The notes under the pieces: generated by a model | Seen by the model: the letters and a program-made list of their open reading frames with translations, nothing else | Told to the model about the DNA's origin: nothing | Database searches by the model: none | Source of the DNA: Pseudomonas sp. R-28-1W-6 | Lineage (GTDB): Bacteria > Pseudomonadota > Gammaproteobacteria > Pseudomonadales > Pseudomonadaceae | NCBI RefSeq assembly: GCF_009799925.1 | Contig: NZ_WELK01000005.1 | Span: 146,404-210,403, forward strand | Direction: 5' to 3' | Length of the DNA stretch: 64,000 nucleotides | Shown: one piece after another, positions 45,219 through 58,356 of the stretch | Layout of the letters: each line of letters opens with the position of its first letter | How positions within the stretch are numbered: the first letter of the stretch is position 1 | Translations under genes and position numbers: made by a program

Positions 45219-45902
45219 ATGTTCACCCCTTCACGCCTGATCCTCACTGCCACCCTGGTCGCCTTGGTGAGCGGCTGTGCCTCGCAAAACCCCTACGACA
45301 GCCAGACCTCCACCGGCTCCGATGGCATGAGCAAGACCGCCAAGTACGGCGGCCTCGGTGCTCTGGCGGGGGCGGTTGCCGGTGCGGCGATCAACCATGA
45401 CGACCGCGGCAAGGGCGCGCTGATCGGTGCCGCGGTGGCCGGTGCCGCCGGTGCGGGCTACGGCTACTACGTGGACAAGCAGGAGGCCGAACTGCGCCGC
45501 AGCATGGAGGGCACCGGTGTGCAGGTCGAGCGCCAGGGCGACAACATCCAGTTGATCATGCCCGGCAACATCACCTTCGCCACCGACTCGGCGGACATCG
45601 CCAGCAACTTCTATACCCCGCTGAACAACCTGGCGACCTCGTTCCGCCAGTATGAGCAGAACAGCATCGAGATCGTCGGCCACACCGACAGCACCGGCAG
45701 CCATGCCTACAACATGGGCTTGTCCCAGCGCCGGGCGCAGAGCGTGGCCAACTACCTGCTGGCGCAGGGCGTCAACGCCGCCCGGGTGACGACCCGTGGC
45801 GCCGGCCCGGACCAGCCCATTGCCAGCAATGCCAGCGAGGCGGGGCGCTCGCAGAATCGCCGGGTGGAAATCAACCTGCGGCCGCTGCCCGGCCAGCAGT
45901 AA
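45219..45902 (+). CDS. OmpA family lipoprotein with glycine zipper (YiaD-like)
   Basis: Outer-membrane lipoprotein of 227 residues. The lipobox VSGC has Cys20, a glycine-zipper segment (GGLGALAGAVAGAAINHDD) covers about 43-85, and a C-terminal OmpA-like peptidoglycan-binding domain covers about 110-222, with the DAP-contact region VGHTDSTGSHAYN and SQRRAQSVANYL. It likely links the outer membrane to the cell wall. CAGGAG precedes ATG 45219. It ends at a clear terminator. Confidence 0.92.
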   Translation: MFTPSRLILTATLVALVSGCASQNPYDSQTSTGSDGMSKTAKYGGLGALAGAVAGAAINHDDRGKGALIGAAVAGAAGAGYGYYVDKQEAELRRSMEGTGVQVERQGDNIQLIMPGNITFATDSADIASNFYTPLNNLATSFRQYEQNSIEIVGHTDSTGSHAYNMGLSQRRAQSVANYLLAQGVNAARVTTRGAGPDQPIASNASEAGRSQNRRVEINLRPLPGQQ

Positions 45903-45916
45903 ACCCGGTTCAGACA

Positions 45917-45946
45917 AAAGGCCCCGTTCAGGGGCCTTTTGCATTT
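45917..45946 (+). terminator. Intrinsic terminator after the OmpA-like gene
   Basis: AAAAGGCCCC (45917-45926) pairs exactly with GGGGCCTTTT (45932-45941) around GTTCA. Confidence 0.88.
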
Positions 45947-46080
45947 CGGCTGCCGTCCGTCGAGAGAGTCGTACGCCTTAAAATCCTGACTAAACTGCTC
46001 AACATATGCCTTGCGTGTGCAGGTTGCAGCGGCCCGGCTCGCCTTCTTGAGCCCGTGCCGATAATGGATCAGGAGAGCTC

Positions 46081-49839
<3,759 letters not shown>

Positions 49840-49926
49840 GCCCATTCATGTCGTCGATGCCGGTGGCCGGTTGGGCTGCCGGGCAATCATCTGGAATGGC
49901 GCCGGCTGACGCCGGAGGAGGGCAGC

Positions 49927-52062
49927 ATGGCCCAGATGCAGGTTGATACGCAGGTGGAGCAGCAGGTGCTGCTGGTGGTCGACGACCGCGAGGAAAACCT
50001 GGTGGCGATGGAGGCCCTGCTCGGCGATGGCGAGTGGGACGTGCGCACGGTCAGCTCCGGCGAGGCGGCCCTGCAATGCCTGCTCAGCGAGGCGGTCGGT
50101 CTGGTCCTGCTCGATGTGCAGATGCCGAAGATGGACGGCTTCGAGGTCGCCCGCCTGATGCGCGGCAGCCCGCATACCCGGCACACGCCGATCATCTTTC
50201 TCTCGGCCATCGCCCACACCGAGGACTCGGTGCTGCATGGCTATGCCATCGGCGCGGTGGATTTCATCCTCAAGCCCTTCGACCCCAAGGTGCTCAAGCA
50301 CAAGATCAGCGCGCTGCTGGAGCACGAGCGCCACCGCCATGAGCTGCTCATGCTCAGCCAGCAGCTGGACAGCGCACGGGCCTTCAATGCCTCGGTGCTG
50401 GAGAACGCCTCGGAGGGCATCCTGGTGCTGGACCGGGACGGCCTGATCAGCTTCGCCAACCCGGCCATGGCGCGCATGCTGCACGGCGAGGTGGTCGACC
50501 TGCAGGGTACCCAGCTGTTGTCCTACCTGAAGGCGCCGAGCATGCCGGACGACTGGCAGGCATCCGAGTTCTACCGGCAATGGCGCGCCGGGCAGACCTA
50601 CCGCCTGCACGATGCGGTACTCAATACCTTCAGCGGCGGCTTCCTGCCGGTGGCGCTGTCCTGCTCGCCACTGCCGCAGTACCAGGACGCCATGGTGCTG
50701 ATCGCCCTGGACATGTCGGTGGTCAGCGACCTGCACGCCCAGCTCGAGTCGCAGGCGATCACCGATGCCCTGACCGGCTTGTACAACCGCCGCGGCTTCA
50801 ACCAGGCGCTGGAGGCGGCGCTGTCACGCATCGATCGCAGCGGCAAGCGCATGGCCGTGCTGTATCTCGACCTGGACGGCTTCAAGCGGGTCAACGATTC
50901 CCTCGGCCATGCCGCCGGCGACCAGATACTGCGTCGCGTGGCCGAACAGCTGAAGACCTGCCTGCGCCCCTACGACATCCTCGCGCGCATGGGCGGCGAC
51001 GAGTTCACCGCGCTGCTCGACTCGCTGGATCATCCGGAGGATGCGGCACGGGTGGCGGAGAAGCTGATCGAGCTGGTGTCCGTGCGGCATGCCATCGACG
51101 GCCTGGAATTCACCCTCGGCGCCAGCATCGGTATCGCCTGCTTCCCCGAATGCGGGCAGAGTGTGGATGGCCTGCTGCGCGCGGCCGACATGGCCATGTA
51201 CGAGGCCAAGCGCGCCGGCCGCCAGCAGTACCGCTTCTTCTCCCCGGAAATGAACGGCCGCGCGCGTTCGCGGCTGATGCTCGAGGAAAGCCTGCGCACG
51301 GCCATCGAGCAGGACGATTTCGTCCTGGTCTACCAGCCGCAGATCGACCTGGCCAGCGGCCGCCTGCGCGGCTTCGAGGCTTTGCTGCGCTGGCAGCACC
51401 GGGTGGCGGGCACCATCTCGCCTGGGGTATTCATCCCCTTGCTGGAGGAAACCCGGCTGATCAATCGCCTGGGCGACTGGATCTTCCAGAGCGGCATCCA
51501 GCAGTGCCGGGCCTGGCGCGAGGCGTTCGGCGAAGGGCTGCTGCTCAGCCTCAACGTCAGCCCGGTGCAGTTCAGCATGCCGCAGCTGGTCGGCGACCTG
51601 CGCCGGTTGCTGGAGGTGCATCAACTCAAGGCGTCGCAGCTGGAGGTGGAGGTCACCGAGAGCGCGCTGATGCAGGACCTCGACACCACCCGCGAGCAGT
51701 TGCGGCAGCTGCGCGAACTGGGGGTGCGCATCGCCATCGACGACTTCGGTACCGGCTATTCGTCGCTGGCCTACCTGCGTCATTTCGAGCTGGATACGCT
51801 GAAGATCGACCGCCTGTTCATCGCCAACATGCTCGATTCGCGCAAGGATGCGGCGATCGTCAGCACCATCATCGACCTGGGCCACCACCTGGGCCTGGAG
51901 GTGATTGCCGAGGGGGTGGAAACCATCGCCCAGCGCGACTGGCTGATCGCCCATCGCTGCACCACCATGCAGGGCTTCCTGGTGGCGCCGGGGCTGGCGG
52001 TGGACAAGGCCGCGGCCTTCCCGCCGCGGCTCGACTGGGATAGCTGGGCGCCCGAGGCCTGA
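49927..52062 (+). CDS. REC-PAS-GGDEF-EAL two-component c-di-GMP protein
   Basis: Cytoplasmic response regulator of 711 residues. The receiver domain (about 12-130) has phospho-accepting Asp63 in LLDVQMPKMDG, a PAS domain covers about 150-265, a GGDEF domain has an intact GGDEF at 356-360, and an EAL domain has EAL at 484-486 plus IDDFGTGYSSL and AEGVET. Both the cyclase and phosphodiesterase motifs look functional, so the net activity cannot be predicted. GGAGGAGGG precedes ATG 49927. It lies 87 bases after the hybrid kinase gene and is its likely output. Confidence 0.93.
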   Translation: MAQMQVDTQVEQQVLLVVDDREENLVAMEALLGDGEWDVRTVSSGEAALQCLLSEAVGLVLLDVQMPKMDGFEVARLMRGSPHTRHTPIIFLSAIAHTEDSVLHGYAIGAVDFILKPFDPKVLKHKISALLEHERHRHELLMLSQQLDSARAFNASVLENASEGILVLDRDGLISFANPAMARMLHGEVVDLQGTQLLSYLKAPSMPDDWQASEFYRQWRAGQTYRLHDAVLNTFSGGFLPVALSCSPLPQYQDAMVLIALDMSVVSDLHAQLESQAITDALTGLYNRRGFNQALEAALSRIDRSGKRMAVLYLDLDGFKRVNDSLGHAAGDQILRRVAEQLKTCLRPYDILARMGGDEFTALLDSLDHPEDAARVAEKLIELVSVRHAIDGLEFTLGASIGIACFPECGQSVDGLLRAADMAMYEAKRAGRQQYRFFSPEMNGRARSRLMLEESLRTAIEQDDFVLVYQPQIDLASGRLRGFEALLRWQHRVAGTISPGVFIPLLEETRLINRLGDWIFQSGIQQCRAWREAFGEGLLLSLNVSPVQFSMPQLVGDLRRLLEVHQLKASQLEVEVTESALMQDLDTTREQLRQLRELGVRIAIDDFGTGYSSLAYLRHFELDTLKIDRLFIANMLDSRKDAAIVSTIIDLGHHLGLEVIAEGVETIAQRDWLIAHRCTTMQGFLVAPGLAVDKAAAFPPRLDWDSWAPEA

Positions 52063-52119
52063 CCGGCCGCCGGTTGAGCAACCCGCGGTGGTGCCGAGCC
52101 CAGGTCAGGCCCGCCCCGG

Positions 52120-53031
52120 TTAGCGGCGGCGGCCGAGGAACTCCTGGTGCAGGCGCTGCAGTTCGGCATCCTTGGCTTGCCACAGCTGGTTGACCCACTG
52201 CTGGAAGGCCAGGCGGTAGCCTTCGTCCTGGTCGTAGTTCTGGCCGATGAACTCGGCCGGGATCGGCAGTTCCTCGAAACGCACCACCACCTCGTCCAGG
52301 CGCCCGCACAGCAGGTCCCAGAAGCCCGGGTTGCCGCCGGGGTAGTGCAGGGTGACGTTGATGATCGAATGCAGCTGCTCGCCCATGGCATCCAGGACGA
52401 AGGCGATGCCGCCGGCCTTGGGCTTGAGCAGATGCTGGAACGGCGAGTCCTGCTGGTCGTGCTTGTGCTGGGTGAAGCGGGTGCCTTCGAGGAAGTTGAA
52501 CACCGACACCGGATTGGTTTTGTAGCGCGCGCAGGCCTTGCGCGTGGTGGCGAGGTCCTGGCCGAGTTTTTCCGGGTGCTTGGCCAGGTAGGCCTTGGAG
52601 TAGCGCTTCATGAAGGGGAACTCCAGCGCCCACCAGCACAGGCCGATCACCGGCACCCAGATCAGCTCCTGCTTGAGGAAGAACTTCAGCAGCGGCATGC
52701 GCCGGTTGAGCTGGTACTGCAGCACCAGGATGTCGACCCAGCTCTGGTGGTTGCTGGTTACCAGGTAGGAGTGCTGGTTGTCGAAACTCAGGTCGCCGGC
52801 GACATCCCAGCGGGTGCGGCACACCAGGTTCATCCAGAACTTGTTCACGCCGATCCAGAACTCGGCGATGCCGTGCATGACGAAGCGCAGCCCGCGCTGC
52901 AGCGCCGGCACCGGCAGGAGCAGCTTGAGCAGGGCCACGGCGAACAGCGGCCAGCAGCAGATCAGGGTATTCAGGGCCAGTAGCAGGCCGGCAATGACGC
53001 CACGCAAGGGCGCCGGCAGGAAATGCAGCAT
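52120..53031 (-). CDS. 1-acyl-sn-glycerol-3-phosphate acyltransferase-like protein (YihG family)
   Basis: Membrane acyltransferase of 303 residues. It has an N-terminal membrane segment (about 8-45), the catalytic HX4D motif in SNHQSWVDILVLQ, and the glycerol-phosphate-binding EGTR in NFLEGTRFTQHKHD. Family members acylate lysophosphatidate at sn-2; YihG-type paralogs influence acyl composition. AGGAGG about ten bases upstream supports ATG 53031 over 53061. It faces the GGDEF-EAL gene with 57 bases between stops and no evident terminator. Confidence 0.9.
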   Translation of the reverse strand: MLHFLPAPLRGVIAGLLLALNTLICCWPLFAVALLKLLLPVPALQRGLRFVMHGIAEFWIGVNKFWMNLVCRTRWDVAGDLSFDNQHSYLVTSNHQSWVDILVLQYQLNRRMPLLKFFLKQELIWVPVIGLCWWALEFPFMKRYSKAYLAKHPEKLGQDLATTRKACARYKTNPVSVFNFLEGTRFTQHKHDQQDSPFQHLLKPKAGGIAFVLDAMGEQLHSIINVTLHYPGGNPGFWDLLCGRLDEVVVRFEELPIPAEFIGQNYDQDEGYRLAFQQWVNQLWQAKDAELQRLHQEFLGRRR

Positions 53032-53281
53032 GGGGGCAAAAGCCTCCTGGCAGGGGGACATTCTGAGGTCCCGGATCGGTCGAGGTACCTGTGGCAGTTC
53101 CCTTGCACGAGGCGGTCGGCTGCCAAGGTTAACGCTTGTACACTGACCGGCAAGCGCTGCGACTGACTTGCGGGTCAGTCGGCCGGGCGCATTTCGCCGC
53201 TTTCAGGCGTGGCGAATTCTAGCGCAAGCGTGCCCGCCCAGGCCCGCACCGCGGCGTGGCGCCGGGGTGCGGGTGGCGGCT
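53032..53281. other. Non-coding gap between the acyltransferase gene and pta
   Basis: A 250-base stretch without a supported gene; both flanking genes are on the minus strand. It holds an imperfect inverted repeat (CTGACCGGCAAG / CTTGCGGGTCAG, about 53141-53178), a six-pair repeat TTCGCC/GGCGAA near 53194-53217, and GC-rich hairpins near 53240-53275 that could end the pta transcript. No T tract is seen. Confidence 0.4.
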
Positions 53282-55369
53282 TCAGCCTCTGGCCGCGGCC
53301 TGGATCGCGGTGAGGGCGATGGTGTAGACGATGTCGTCGACCAGGGCGCCGCGCGACAGGTCGTTCACCGGCTTGCGCAGGCCCTGCAGCATCGGCCCCA
53401 CGCTGACGCAGTCGGCGCTGCGCTGCACCGCCTTGTAGGTGGTGTTGCCGGTGTTCAAGTCGGGGAAGATGAACACCGTGGCGCGCCCGGCCACCGGGCT
53501 GTCCGGCGCCTTCTGCCGGCCGACGCTGGCGATGGCGGCGGCGTCGTACTGCAGCGGGCCGTCGATCAGCAGTTGCGGGTTCTGCGCGCGGGCCAGGCGG
53601 GTGGCCTCGCGGACCTTTTCCACCTCGGCGCCGCTGCCGGAATCGCCGGTGGAATAGCTGATCATCGCCACCCGCGCCGGCACGCCGAAGGCCTCGGCCG
53701 AGGCGGCGCTCTGCAGGGCGATCTCGGCCAGTTCGTCGGCCGTCGGGTCGGGGTTCACCGCACAATCGCCGTAGACCAGCACCTGGTCCGGCAGGAGCAT
53801 GAAGAACACCGAGGACACCAGGTTGTAGCCGGGCGCGGTCTTGATCAGCTGCAGGGCCGGGCGAATGGTGTTGGCGGTGGTGTGGATGGCCCCCGAGACC
53901 AGGCCGTCGACCTCGTCCAGGGCCAGCATCATGGTGCCCATGACCACCGTGTCTTCCAGCTGCGCGCTGGCCATCGGCGCGTTGAGGCCCTTGCCCTTGC
54001 GCAGCTCGACCATCGGCCCGACATAGCGTTCGCGGATCAGGTCCGGATCGAGGATCTCCAGGCCCGGCGGCAGCTCGATGCCCTGGGCCTTGGCCACCGC
54101 CCGCACCGCTTCCGGCTTGGCCAGCAGCACGCAGCGGGCGATGCCGCGTGCCTGGCAGATGGCCGCGGCCTGCACGGTGCGTGGCTCGCTGCCCTCGGGC
54201 AGGACGATGCGCTTGTTCGCCGCCTGGGCGCGGCGCATCAGCTGGTAGCGGAACGCCGGCGGCGACAGGCGCGGCTCGCGCGGATTGCCGCAGCGCTGCT
54301 TGAGCCACTCGTGGTCGATATGGCTGGCGACGAACTCGGTGACCATCTCCGCGCGCTCGCGGTCGTCGATGGGGATTTCCTTGTTCAGCCGGTTGAGGTT
54401 GGTCGCCGTGTCGTAGGAGCCGGTGCTCACGCTGAGGACCGGCAGGCCGCTGTCCAGGGCGCCGCGGCACAGCTCCATGATCCGCGGGTCCGGCGCGAAG
54501 TCGCTGCACAGCAGCAGGCCGGCCAGAGGCACGCCGTTCATCGCGGCCAGGCTGGCGGCGAGGATGATGTCGTCGCGGTCGCCCGGAGTCACCACCAGCA
54601 CGCCCGGCTTGAGCAGCTGCACGGTGTTGGGCACGGCGCGCGCGCACAGCACGATCTTCGCCACCCGGCGCTGCTCGTAGTCGCCGGCGTTGATCACCCG
54701 CGCGCCGAGCAGTTCGGCGATGTCGCGGGTGCGCGCGGCATTCAGTTCCTCCTGCCAGGGAATGCAGCCGAGCAGGCGGAAGGTCTCGCTCTTCAGCAGG
54801 GTGGAGTGCTCGGCCAGGCGCGCGGCGAAATCATCGCTGCGCACCTTGTTGAGGATGGTGCCGAGCACTTTCGGCTCCTGCGGCCCGCCGAACAGCTGGG
54901 CCTGGATCTCGATGCGATCAGACAGCTCGATCATTTCCTGCACCGAGTCGCCTTCCGGCGCCGAGACCAGGATGATCTCGGCGTCCAGGCTCTTGGCCAG
55001 GTGCACGTTGACCCGCGCCGCGTAGCTGGCGTGGCGGGTCGGCACCATGCCCTCGACGATCAGCACGTCCATGCCGGCGGCCGCCTGCTGGTAGAGGCTG
55101 ATGATTTCCTCCAGCAGCTCGTCCAGCTGGCCGTCGCCGAGCATGTGCTCGACCCGCGCCAGCTCCAGCGGCTTGGGCGGCGTCAGGCCGAGGGTGCGGG
55201 CGATCAGCTCGGTGGAGCGCTCCGGGCCGTCGTCGCCCGGGTGCGGCTGGGCGATCGGCTTGAAGAAGCCGACCTTCAGGCCGGCGCGCTCCAGGGCGCG
55301 GACCAGGCCGAGGCTGATGGAGGTGAGGCCGACACCGAAGCCGGTGGGGGCGATGAAGAAGGTATGCAT
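53282..55369 (-). CDS. pta: Phosphate acetyltransferase (long form)
   Basis: Converts acetyl-CoA and phosphate to acetyl phosphate and CoA. The 695-residue protein is the three-part type: N-terminal BioD/CobB-like P-loop-type domain (starts MHTFFIAPTGFGVGLTSISL), a central DRTGG domain (about 220-335), and the C-terminal PTA_PTB catalytic domain (about 370-690, with VLPEGSEPRTVQAA and VSGAIHTTANTIRPAL). GGAGAG lies before ATG 55369. Although the frame is open far upstream, that part covers ackA and is not coding. It is downstream of ackA in one operon. Confidence 0.96.
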   Translation of the reverse strand: MHTFFIAPTGFGVGLTSISLGLVRALERAGLKVGFFKPIAQPHPGDDGPERSTELIARTLGLTPPKPLELARVEHMLGDGQLDELLEEIISLYQQAAAGMDVLIVEGMVPTRHASYAARVNVHLAKSLDAEIILVSAPEGDSVQEMIELSDRIEIQAQLFGGPQEPKVLGTILNKVRSDDFAARLAEHSTLLKSETFRLLGCIPWQEELNAARTRDIAELLGARVINAGDYEQRRVAKIVLCARAVPNTVQLLKPGVLVVTPGDRDDIILAASLAAMNGVPLAGLLLCSDFAPDPRIMELCRGALDSGLPVLSVSTGSYDTATNLNRLNKEIPIDDRERAEMVTEFVASHIDHEWLKQRCGNPREPRLSPPAFRYQLMRRAQAANKRIVLPEGSEPRTVQAAAICQARGIARCVLLAKPEAVRAVAKAQGIELPPGLEILDPDLIRERYVGPMVELRKGKGLNAPMASAQLEDTVVMGTMMLALDEVDGLVSGAIHTTANTIRPALQLIKTAPGYNLVSSVFFMLLPDQVLVYGDCAVNPDPTADELAEIALQSAASAEAFGVPARVAMISYSTGDSGSGAEVEKVREATRLARAQNPQLLIDGPLQYDAAAIASVGRQKAPDSPVAGRATVFIFPDLNTGNTTYKAVQRSADCVSVGPMLQGLRKPVNDLSRGALVDDIVYTIALTAIQAAARG

Positions 55370-55407
55370 GTTCTCTCCAGGTGCGGCGAACTGTGGCGCT
55401 GCAGGAA

Positions 55408-56595
55408 TCAGGGCTTGAGCAGGGCCAGGGTGTCGAGGGCGATCTGCCGCTCCTCGTTGGTCGGCACCACCAGCACGCGTGGACTGCCCGGGGCGTGGAT
55501 CGCCCCGGCGGCGCCACGGATGCAGACGGCGTTGGCCGCTTCGTCGAGGGCCAGATTGAACAGCTTCAGGTGCGCCACCGTCTTGCTGCGGATCAACGGC
55601 GAGTTCTCGCCGATGCCGCCGGTGAAGATCAACCCGTCCAGGCGCGGCAGGGCGCAGCTCATGGCGGCCAGGGACTTGGCCAGGCGGTAGCAGAACACCT
55701 CGATGGCCAGGGTCGCGCCGACATGGCCCTGGGCGCGCGCCTGCTCCAGGCTGCGCATGTCGTTGGACAGGCCGGACAGGCCGAGCAGGCCGCTTTCCTG
55801 GTTCAGCAGCTGGTCGATGCGCTCCAGGCTCCAGCCCAGGGTGCGCGCCAGGTGACCGTGCAGGTTGGGGTCGACGTCGCCGCTGCGGGTGCCCATCACC
55901 AGGCCCTCCAGCGGGGTCAGGCCCATGCTGGTGTCGCGGCTCTGGCCGTCGACTATGGCGCAGGTCGAGCAGCCGTTGCCCAGGTGCGCCGACAGCCAGC
56001 TGCTGGCGTCCACGGCCAGTTCGCTGAGCTGCGCCGCGCGCTGGCTGACATAGCGGTGGCTGGTGCCGTGGAAGCCGTAGCGGCGCACGCCGTGCTGGCG
56101 ATAGAGGCTGTCCGGTACGGCGTAGCGGTAGGCGTGTTCCGGCAGGCTCTGGTGGAAGGCGGTGTCGAACACCGCCACCTGCGGCAGCTGCGGGTGCAGG
56201 CTCAGCGCCGCTTCGATGCCGTGCAGGCTGGCCGGGTTGTGCAGCGGCGCCAGGGGCGCGATGGCGCGGATCGCGGCGATCACCTCGGGCTCCAGCCGGC
56301 GCGCGGCGGTGAAGTGCTCGCCGCCGTGGACCACGCGATGGCCGATGCCGTGCAGGGTGCCGCCGGCAGCCTCCTGCACCAGCGGCAGCAGCAGGGCGAG
56401 GGCGGCACGGTGGTCGCCGCCGGGCAGTGGCCGGCTCTCCTGGCCGGCGTCGCCTTGCCAGTGCAGCACCGCCTCGGCCGTGCCGAGGCGTTCGGCCAGG
56501 CCGCTGAGGATGAAGGCCTCGCGGGCCTCGTTGACCAGGGCGAACTTGATCGACGAGCTGCCGCAGTTGATTACCAGGATGTTGCGTGCCGGCAT
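55408..56595 (-). CDS. ackA: Acetate kinase
   Basis: Makes ATP and acetate from acetyl phosphate and ADP, reversibly. The 395-residue ASKHA-fold protein begins with [13 protein letters not shown] and includes [11 protein letters not shown], the [16 protein letters not shown] segment with catalytic Asp, [11 protein letters not shown], and [18 protein letters not shown] precedes ATG 56595. It lies between the DUF3565 gene (two-base gap) and pta. Confidence 0.97.
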   Translation of the reverse strand: MPARNILVINCGSSSIKFALVNEAREAFILSGLAERLGTAEAVLHWQGDAGQESRPLPGGDHRAALALLLPLVQEAAGGTLHGIGHRVVHGGEHFTAARRLEPEVIAAIRAIAPLAPLHNPASLHGIEAALSLHPQLPQVAVFDTAFHQSLPEHAYRYAVPDSLYRQHGVRRYGFHGTSHRYVSQRAAQLSELAVDASSWLSAHLGNGCSTCAIVDGQSRDTSMGLTPLEGLVMGTRSGDVDPNLHGHLARTLGWSLERIDQLLNQESGLLGLSGLSNDMRSLEQARAQGHVGATLAIEVFCYRLAKSLAAMSCALPRLDGLIFTGGIGENSPLIRSKTVAHLKLFNLALDEAANAVCIRGAAGAIHAPGSPRVLVVPTNEERQIALDTLALLKP

Positions 56596-56597
56596 GT

Positions 56598-56873
56598 CTA
56601 TTCCTTATCCGGTGCCTGCACCGGGGCTGTGCTGTCCGCCTGGGCCGCGGCGCACCAGCCGCAGGCGAAGGGTTGGCCGAGCTGGCGCTGGCGCTGCTCG
56701 GCATCGACGACCCAGGGGCGACTCTGCCAGGGCGGCAGGTGGCGCAGGTGCTGAGTATGCCCGCAGGACAGCACGGCCACCCAGTGGCCTTCTTGGTCCT
56801 GGCGAAAATCCACCAGGCGGCTGGGTGGGGCGCCCCGTTTGTCCGGCTGCCGGTCGCTTTCGGGCAAGCCCAC
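56598..56873 (-). CDS. DUF3565 domain protein, first gene of the ackA-pta operon
   Basis: Small protein of about 91 residues (GTG 56873), or up to 107 if started at ATG 56921. The core matches DUF3565: [20 protein letters not shown], then [15 protein letters not shown], and a C-terminal CGWC. The CGH and CxxC pairs could bind zinc, by pattern only. The upstream ATG would overlap the slyD start codon, so an internal start is preferred, though no strong ribosome site decides it. The stop lies two bases before ackA, so the two are translationally linked. Function unknown. Confidence 0.7.
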   Translation of the reverse strand: MGLPESDRQPDKRGAPPSRLVDFRQDQEGHWVAVLSCGHTQHLRHLPPWQSRPWVVDAEQRQRQLGQPFACGWCAAAQADSTAPVQAPDKE

Positions 56874-56919
56874 AGGTAAACTCGCGCGTTCTTCAATCTT
56901 TTGCAAAAGGTCCCACCTC

Positions 56920-57405
56920 ATGCTGATCGCCGCTAACAAGGCAGTCTCCATCGACTATACCCTGACCAACGATGCCGGTGAGGTGATCGACAGCTCCGCC
57001 GGTGGCGCGCCGCTGGCGTACCTGCACGGTGCCGGCAACATCATCGTCGGCCTGGAAAAGGCCCTCGAAGGCAAGCAGGCCGGCGACGAGCTGACCGTGG
57101 CCATCGAGCCGGTGGATGCCTACGGCGAATACAGCGCCGAGCTGGTGGCCACCCTCAACCGCAGCATGTTCGAAGGCGTCGACGAGCTGGAAGTGGGCAT
57201 GCAGTTCCACGCCTCCGGCCCGGACGGCGGCATGCAGATCGTCACCATCCGTGACCTCGACGGCGACGACGTGATCGTCGACGGCAACCACCCGCTGGCC
57301 GGCCAGCGCCTGCACTTCCAGGTCAAGGTGGTCAGCGTGCGCGAGGCCCTGGCCGAGGAACTGGCCCACGGTCATATCCACGGCGAAGGTGGTCATCACC
57401 ACTAA
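56920..57405 (+). CDS. slyD: FKBP-type peptidyl-prolyl cis-trans isomerase SlyD
   Basis: Prolyl isomerase and chaperone that also binds nickel and other metals. The 161-residue protein has the FKBP half (SIDYTLTNDAGEVIDSS and YLHGAGNIIVGLEKALEGK), an inserted IF domain (about 70-128), and a His-rich tail HGHIHGEGGHHH, shorter than in E. coli. ATG 56920 follows AAAGG at 56906-56910. It is divergent from the DUF3565-ackA-pta operon. A long palindromic repeat starts on the last base of its stop codon. Confidence 0.95.
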   Translation: MLIAANKAVSIDYTLTNDAGEVIDSSAGGAPLAYLHGAGNIIVGLEKALEGKQAGDELTVAIEPVDAYGEYSAELVATLNRSMFEGVDELEVGMQFHASGPDGGMQIVTIRDLDGDDVIVDGNHPLAGQRLHFQVKVVSVREALAEELAHGHIHGEGGHHH

Positions 57406-57602
57406 GAACCTGCCGAGTATCTCTTGATCGTCGGCCATGCTGCGTTGAAATTGGGCTCGGAAAGCGGCTTGCCGCTAACGCGCTTCAGCGCGACCCGGAG
57501 GGCGAGTGGAACGAGTACTGCTCATTTACAGCTCGTAAACTCCGCGTCCTCGCCCAATTTCGCCTTGCCTGGCTCTAGCTCAAAAGATCCTCAACTGGTT
57601 CT
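57405..57602 (+). repeat. Palindromic repeat element, copy 1 (198 bp)
   Basis: The ends AGAACC (57405-57410) and GGTTCT (57597-57602) are inverse, and imperfect pairing continues inward through GATCGTCGGCCATGCTGCG against CGCCTTGCCTGGCTCTAGC. Copy 2 at 59094-59237 shares blocks such as GTCGGCCATGCTGCGTTGAA, ACTGCTCATTTACA and CTCGTAAACTCCGCGTCCTC. Copy 1 has about 54 extra bases near its centre (about 57463-57520) with their own small hairpins. The element begins on the final A of the slyD TAA stop. No coding capacity. Confidence 0.85.
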
Positions 57603-57684
57603 GATAAACAGCCTGATTGGTAACCCTGCAAAACGACTTATGGTCGTTCCACGGGCGATCCTGGCTGCTAAGCTGAGTGAACCG
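57603..57684 (+). other. Unassigned gap between repeat copy 1 and the orphan terminator
   Basis: Together with the repeat and terminator this makes a 346-base stretch without a gene between slyD and gpx. I see no open reading frame or clear promoter hexamers here. It could be slyD 3' untranslated RNA or the body of a short RNA ending at the terminator at 57685. Confidence 0.4.
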
Positions 57685-57710
57685 AAAAGGCGCCTACGGG
57701 CGCCTTTTTT
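57685..57710 (+). terminator. Strong intrinsic terminator upstream of gpx
   Basis: AAAAGGCGCC (57685-57694) pairs exactly with GGCGCCTTTT (57699-57708) around TACG, followed by further T. It lies 280 bases after slyD and 41 bases before gpx. Confidence 0.88.
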
Positions 57711-57751
57711 GTCCCCTGCGCAGAATTGTTTGCATGCTCAAGGAGTTAGTC

Positions 57752-58234
57752 ATGAGTGCATTTCACGACCTGAATCTGCGTGCGCTGGATGGCCAGGATC
57801 TGCCATTGGCGCCCTACAAGGGCCAACTGGTGCTGGTGGTCAACGTGGCCTCCAAGTGCGGCCTGACCCCGCAGTACGCTGCCCTGGAAAAACTGCACCA
57901 GGACTACCACGCGCGCGGCTTCACCGTGCTGGGCCTGCCGTGCAACCAGTTCGCCGGCCAGGAACCGGGCACGGAAGAGGAAATCCGCGAGTTCTGCAGC
58001 CACAACTACGGGGTGACCTTTCCCCTGGGCAGCAAGCTGGAGGTCAACGGCCCCGGCCGCCATCCGCTGTATCGCCTGCTGGCGGGCGAGGGCGCCGAGT
58101 TTCCCGGCGACATCACCTGGAACTTCGAGAAGTTCCTGGTCGGCCGCGACGGTCGCGTGCTGGCGCGCTTCTCCCCGCGCACCACACCGGATGATCCGGC
58201 GCTGCTGCAGGCCATTGAGAAAGCCCTGGGCTGA
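57752..58234 (+). CDS. Glutathione peroxidase-family protein (thiol peroxidase)
   Basis: Peroxidase of 160 residues, likely thioredoxin-dependent as for most bacterial members. The peroxidatic Cys is in NVASKCGLTPQY, the second motif is GLPCNQFAGQEPG (its Cys may act as resolving residue), and the conserved Trp-Asn is in ITWNFEKFLVGRDG. AGGAG at 57741-57745 fixes ATG 57752. It is flanked, together with the nitroreductase gene, by two copies of the palindromic repeat. Confidence 0.93.
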   Translation: MSAFHDLNLRALDGQDLPLAPYKGQLVLVVNVASKCGLTPQYAALEKLHQDYHARGFTVLGLPCNQFAGQEPGTEEEIREFCSHNYGVTFPLGSKLEVNGPGRHPLYRLLAGEGAEFPGDITWNFEKFLVGRDGRVLARFSPRTTPDDPALLQAIEKALG

Positions 58235-58356
58235 TGGCCCGGATGCATTTGCCCAATAGCGGGCAAATGCGCCAATGCTCCGGCTGTTTCACGCCCCCTG
58301 CTTGTCGAGCCGATTCGCGCCCTGCTTAATCGGCTGACTTGCCGAGGAGCGCCGCG

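Noticed and set aside
53282..56896. A single 1204-codon open frame covering pta and ackA
   Set aside because: Only the pta part is coding. The upstream part is ackA read in another frame with Arg/Pro/Gly-rich nonsense, and pta has its own start with GGAGAG. It is not a fusion protein.
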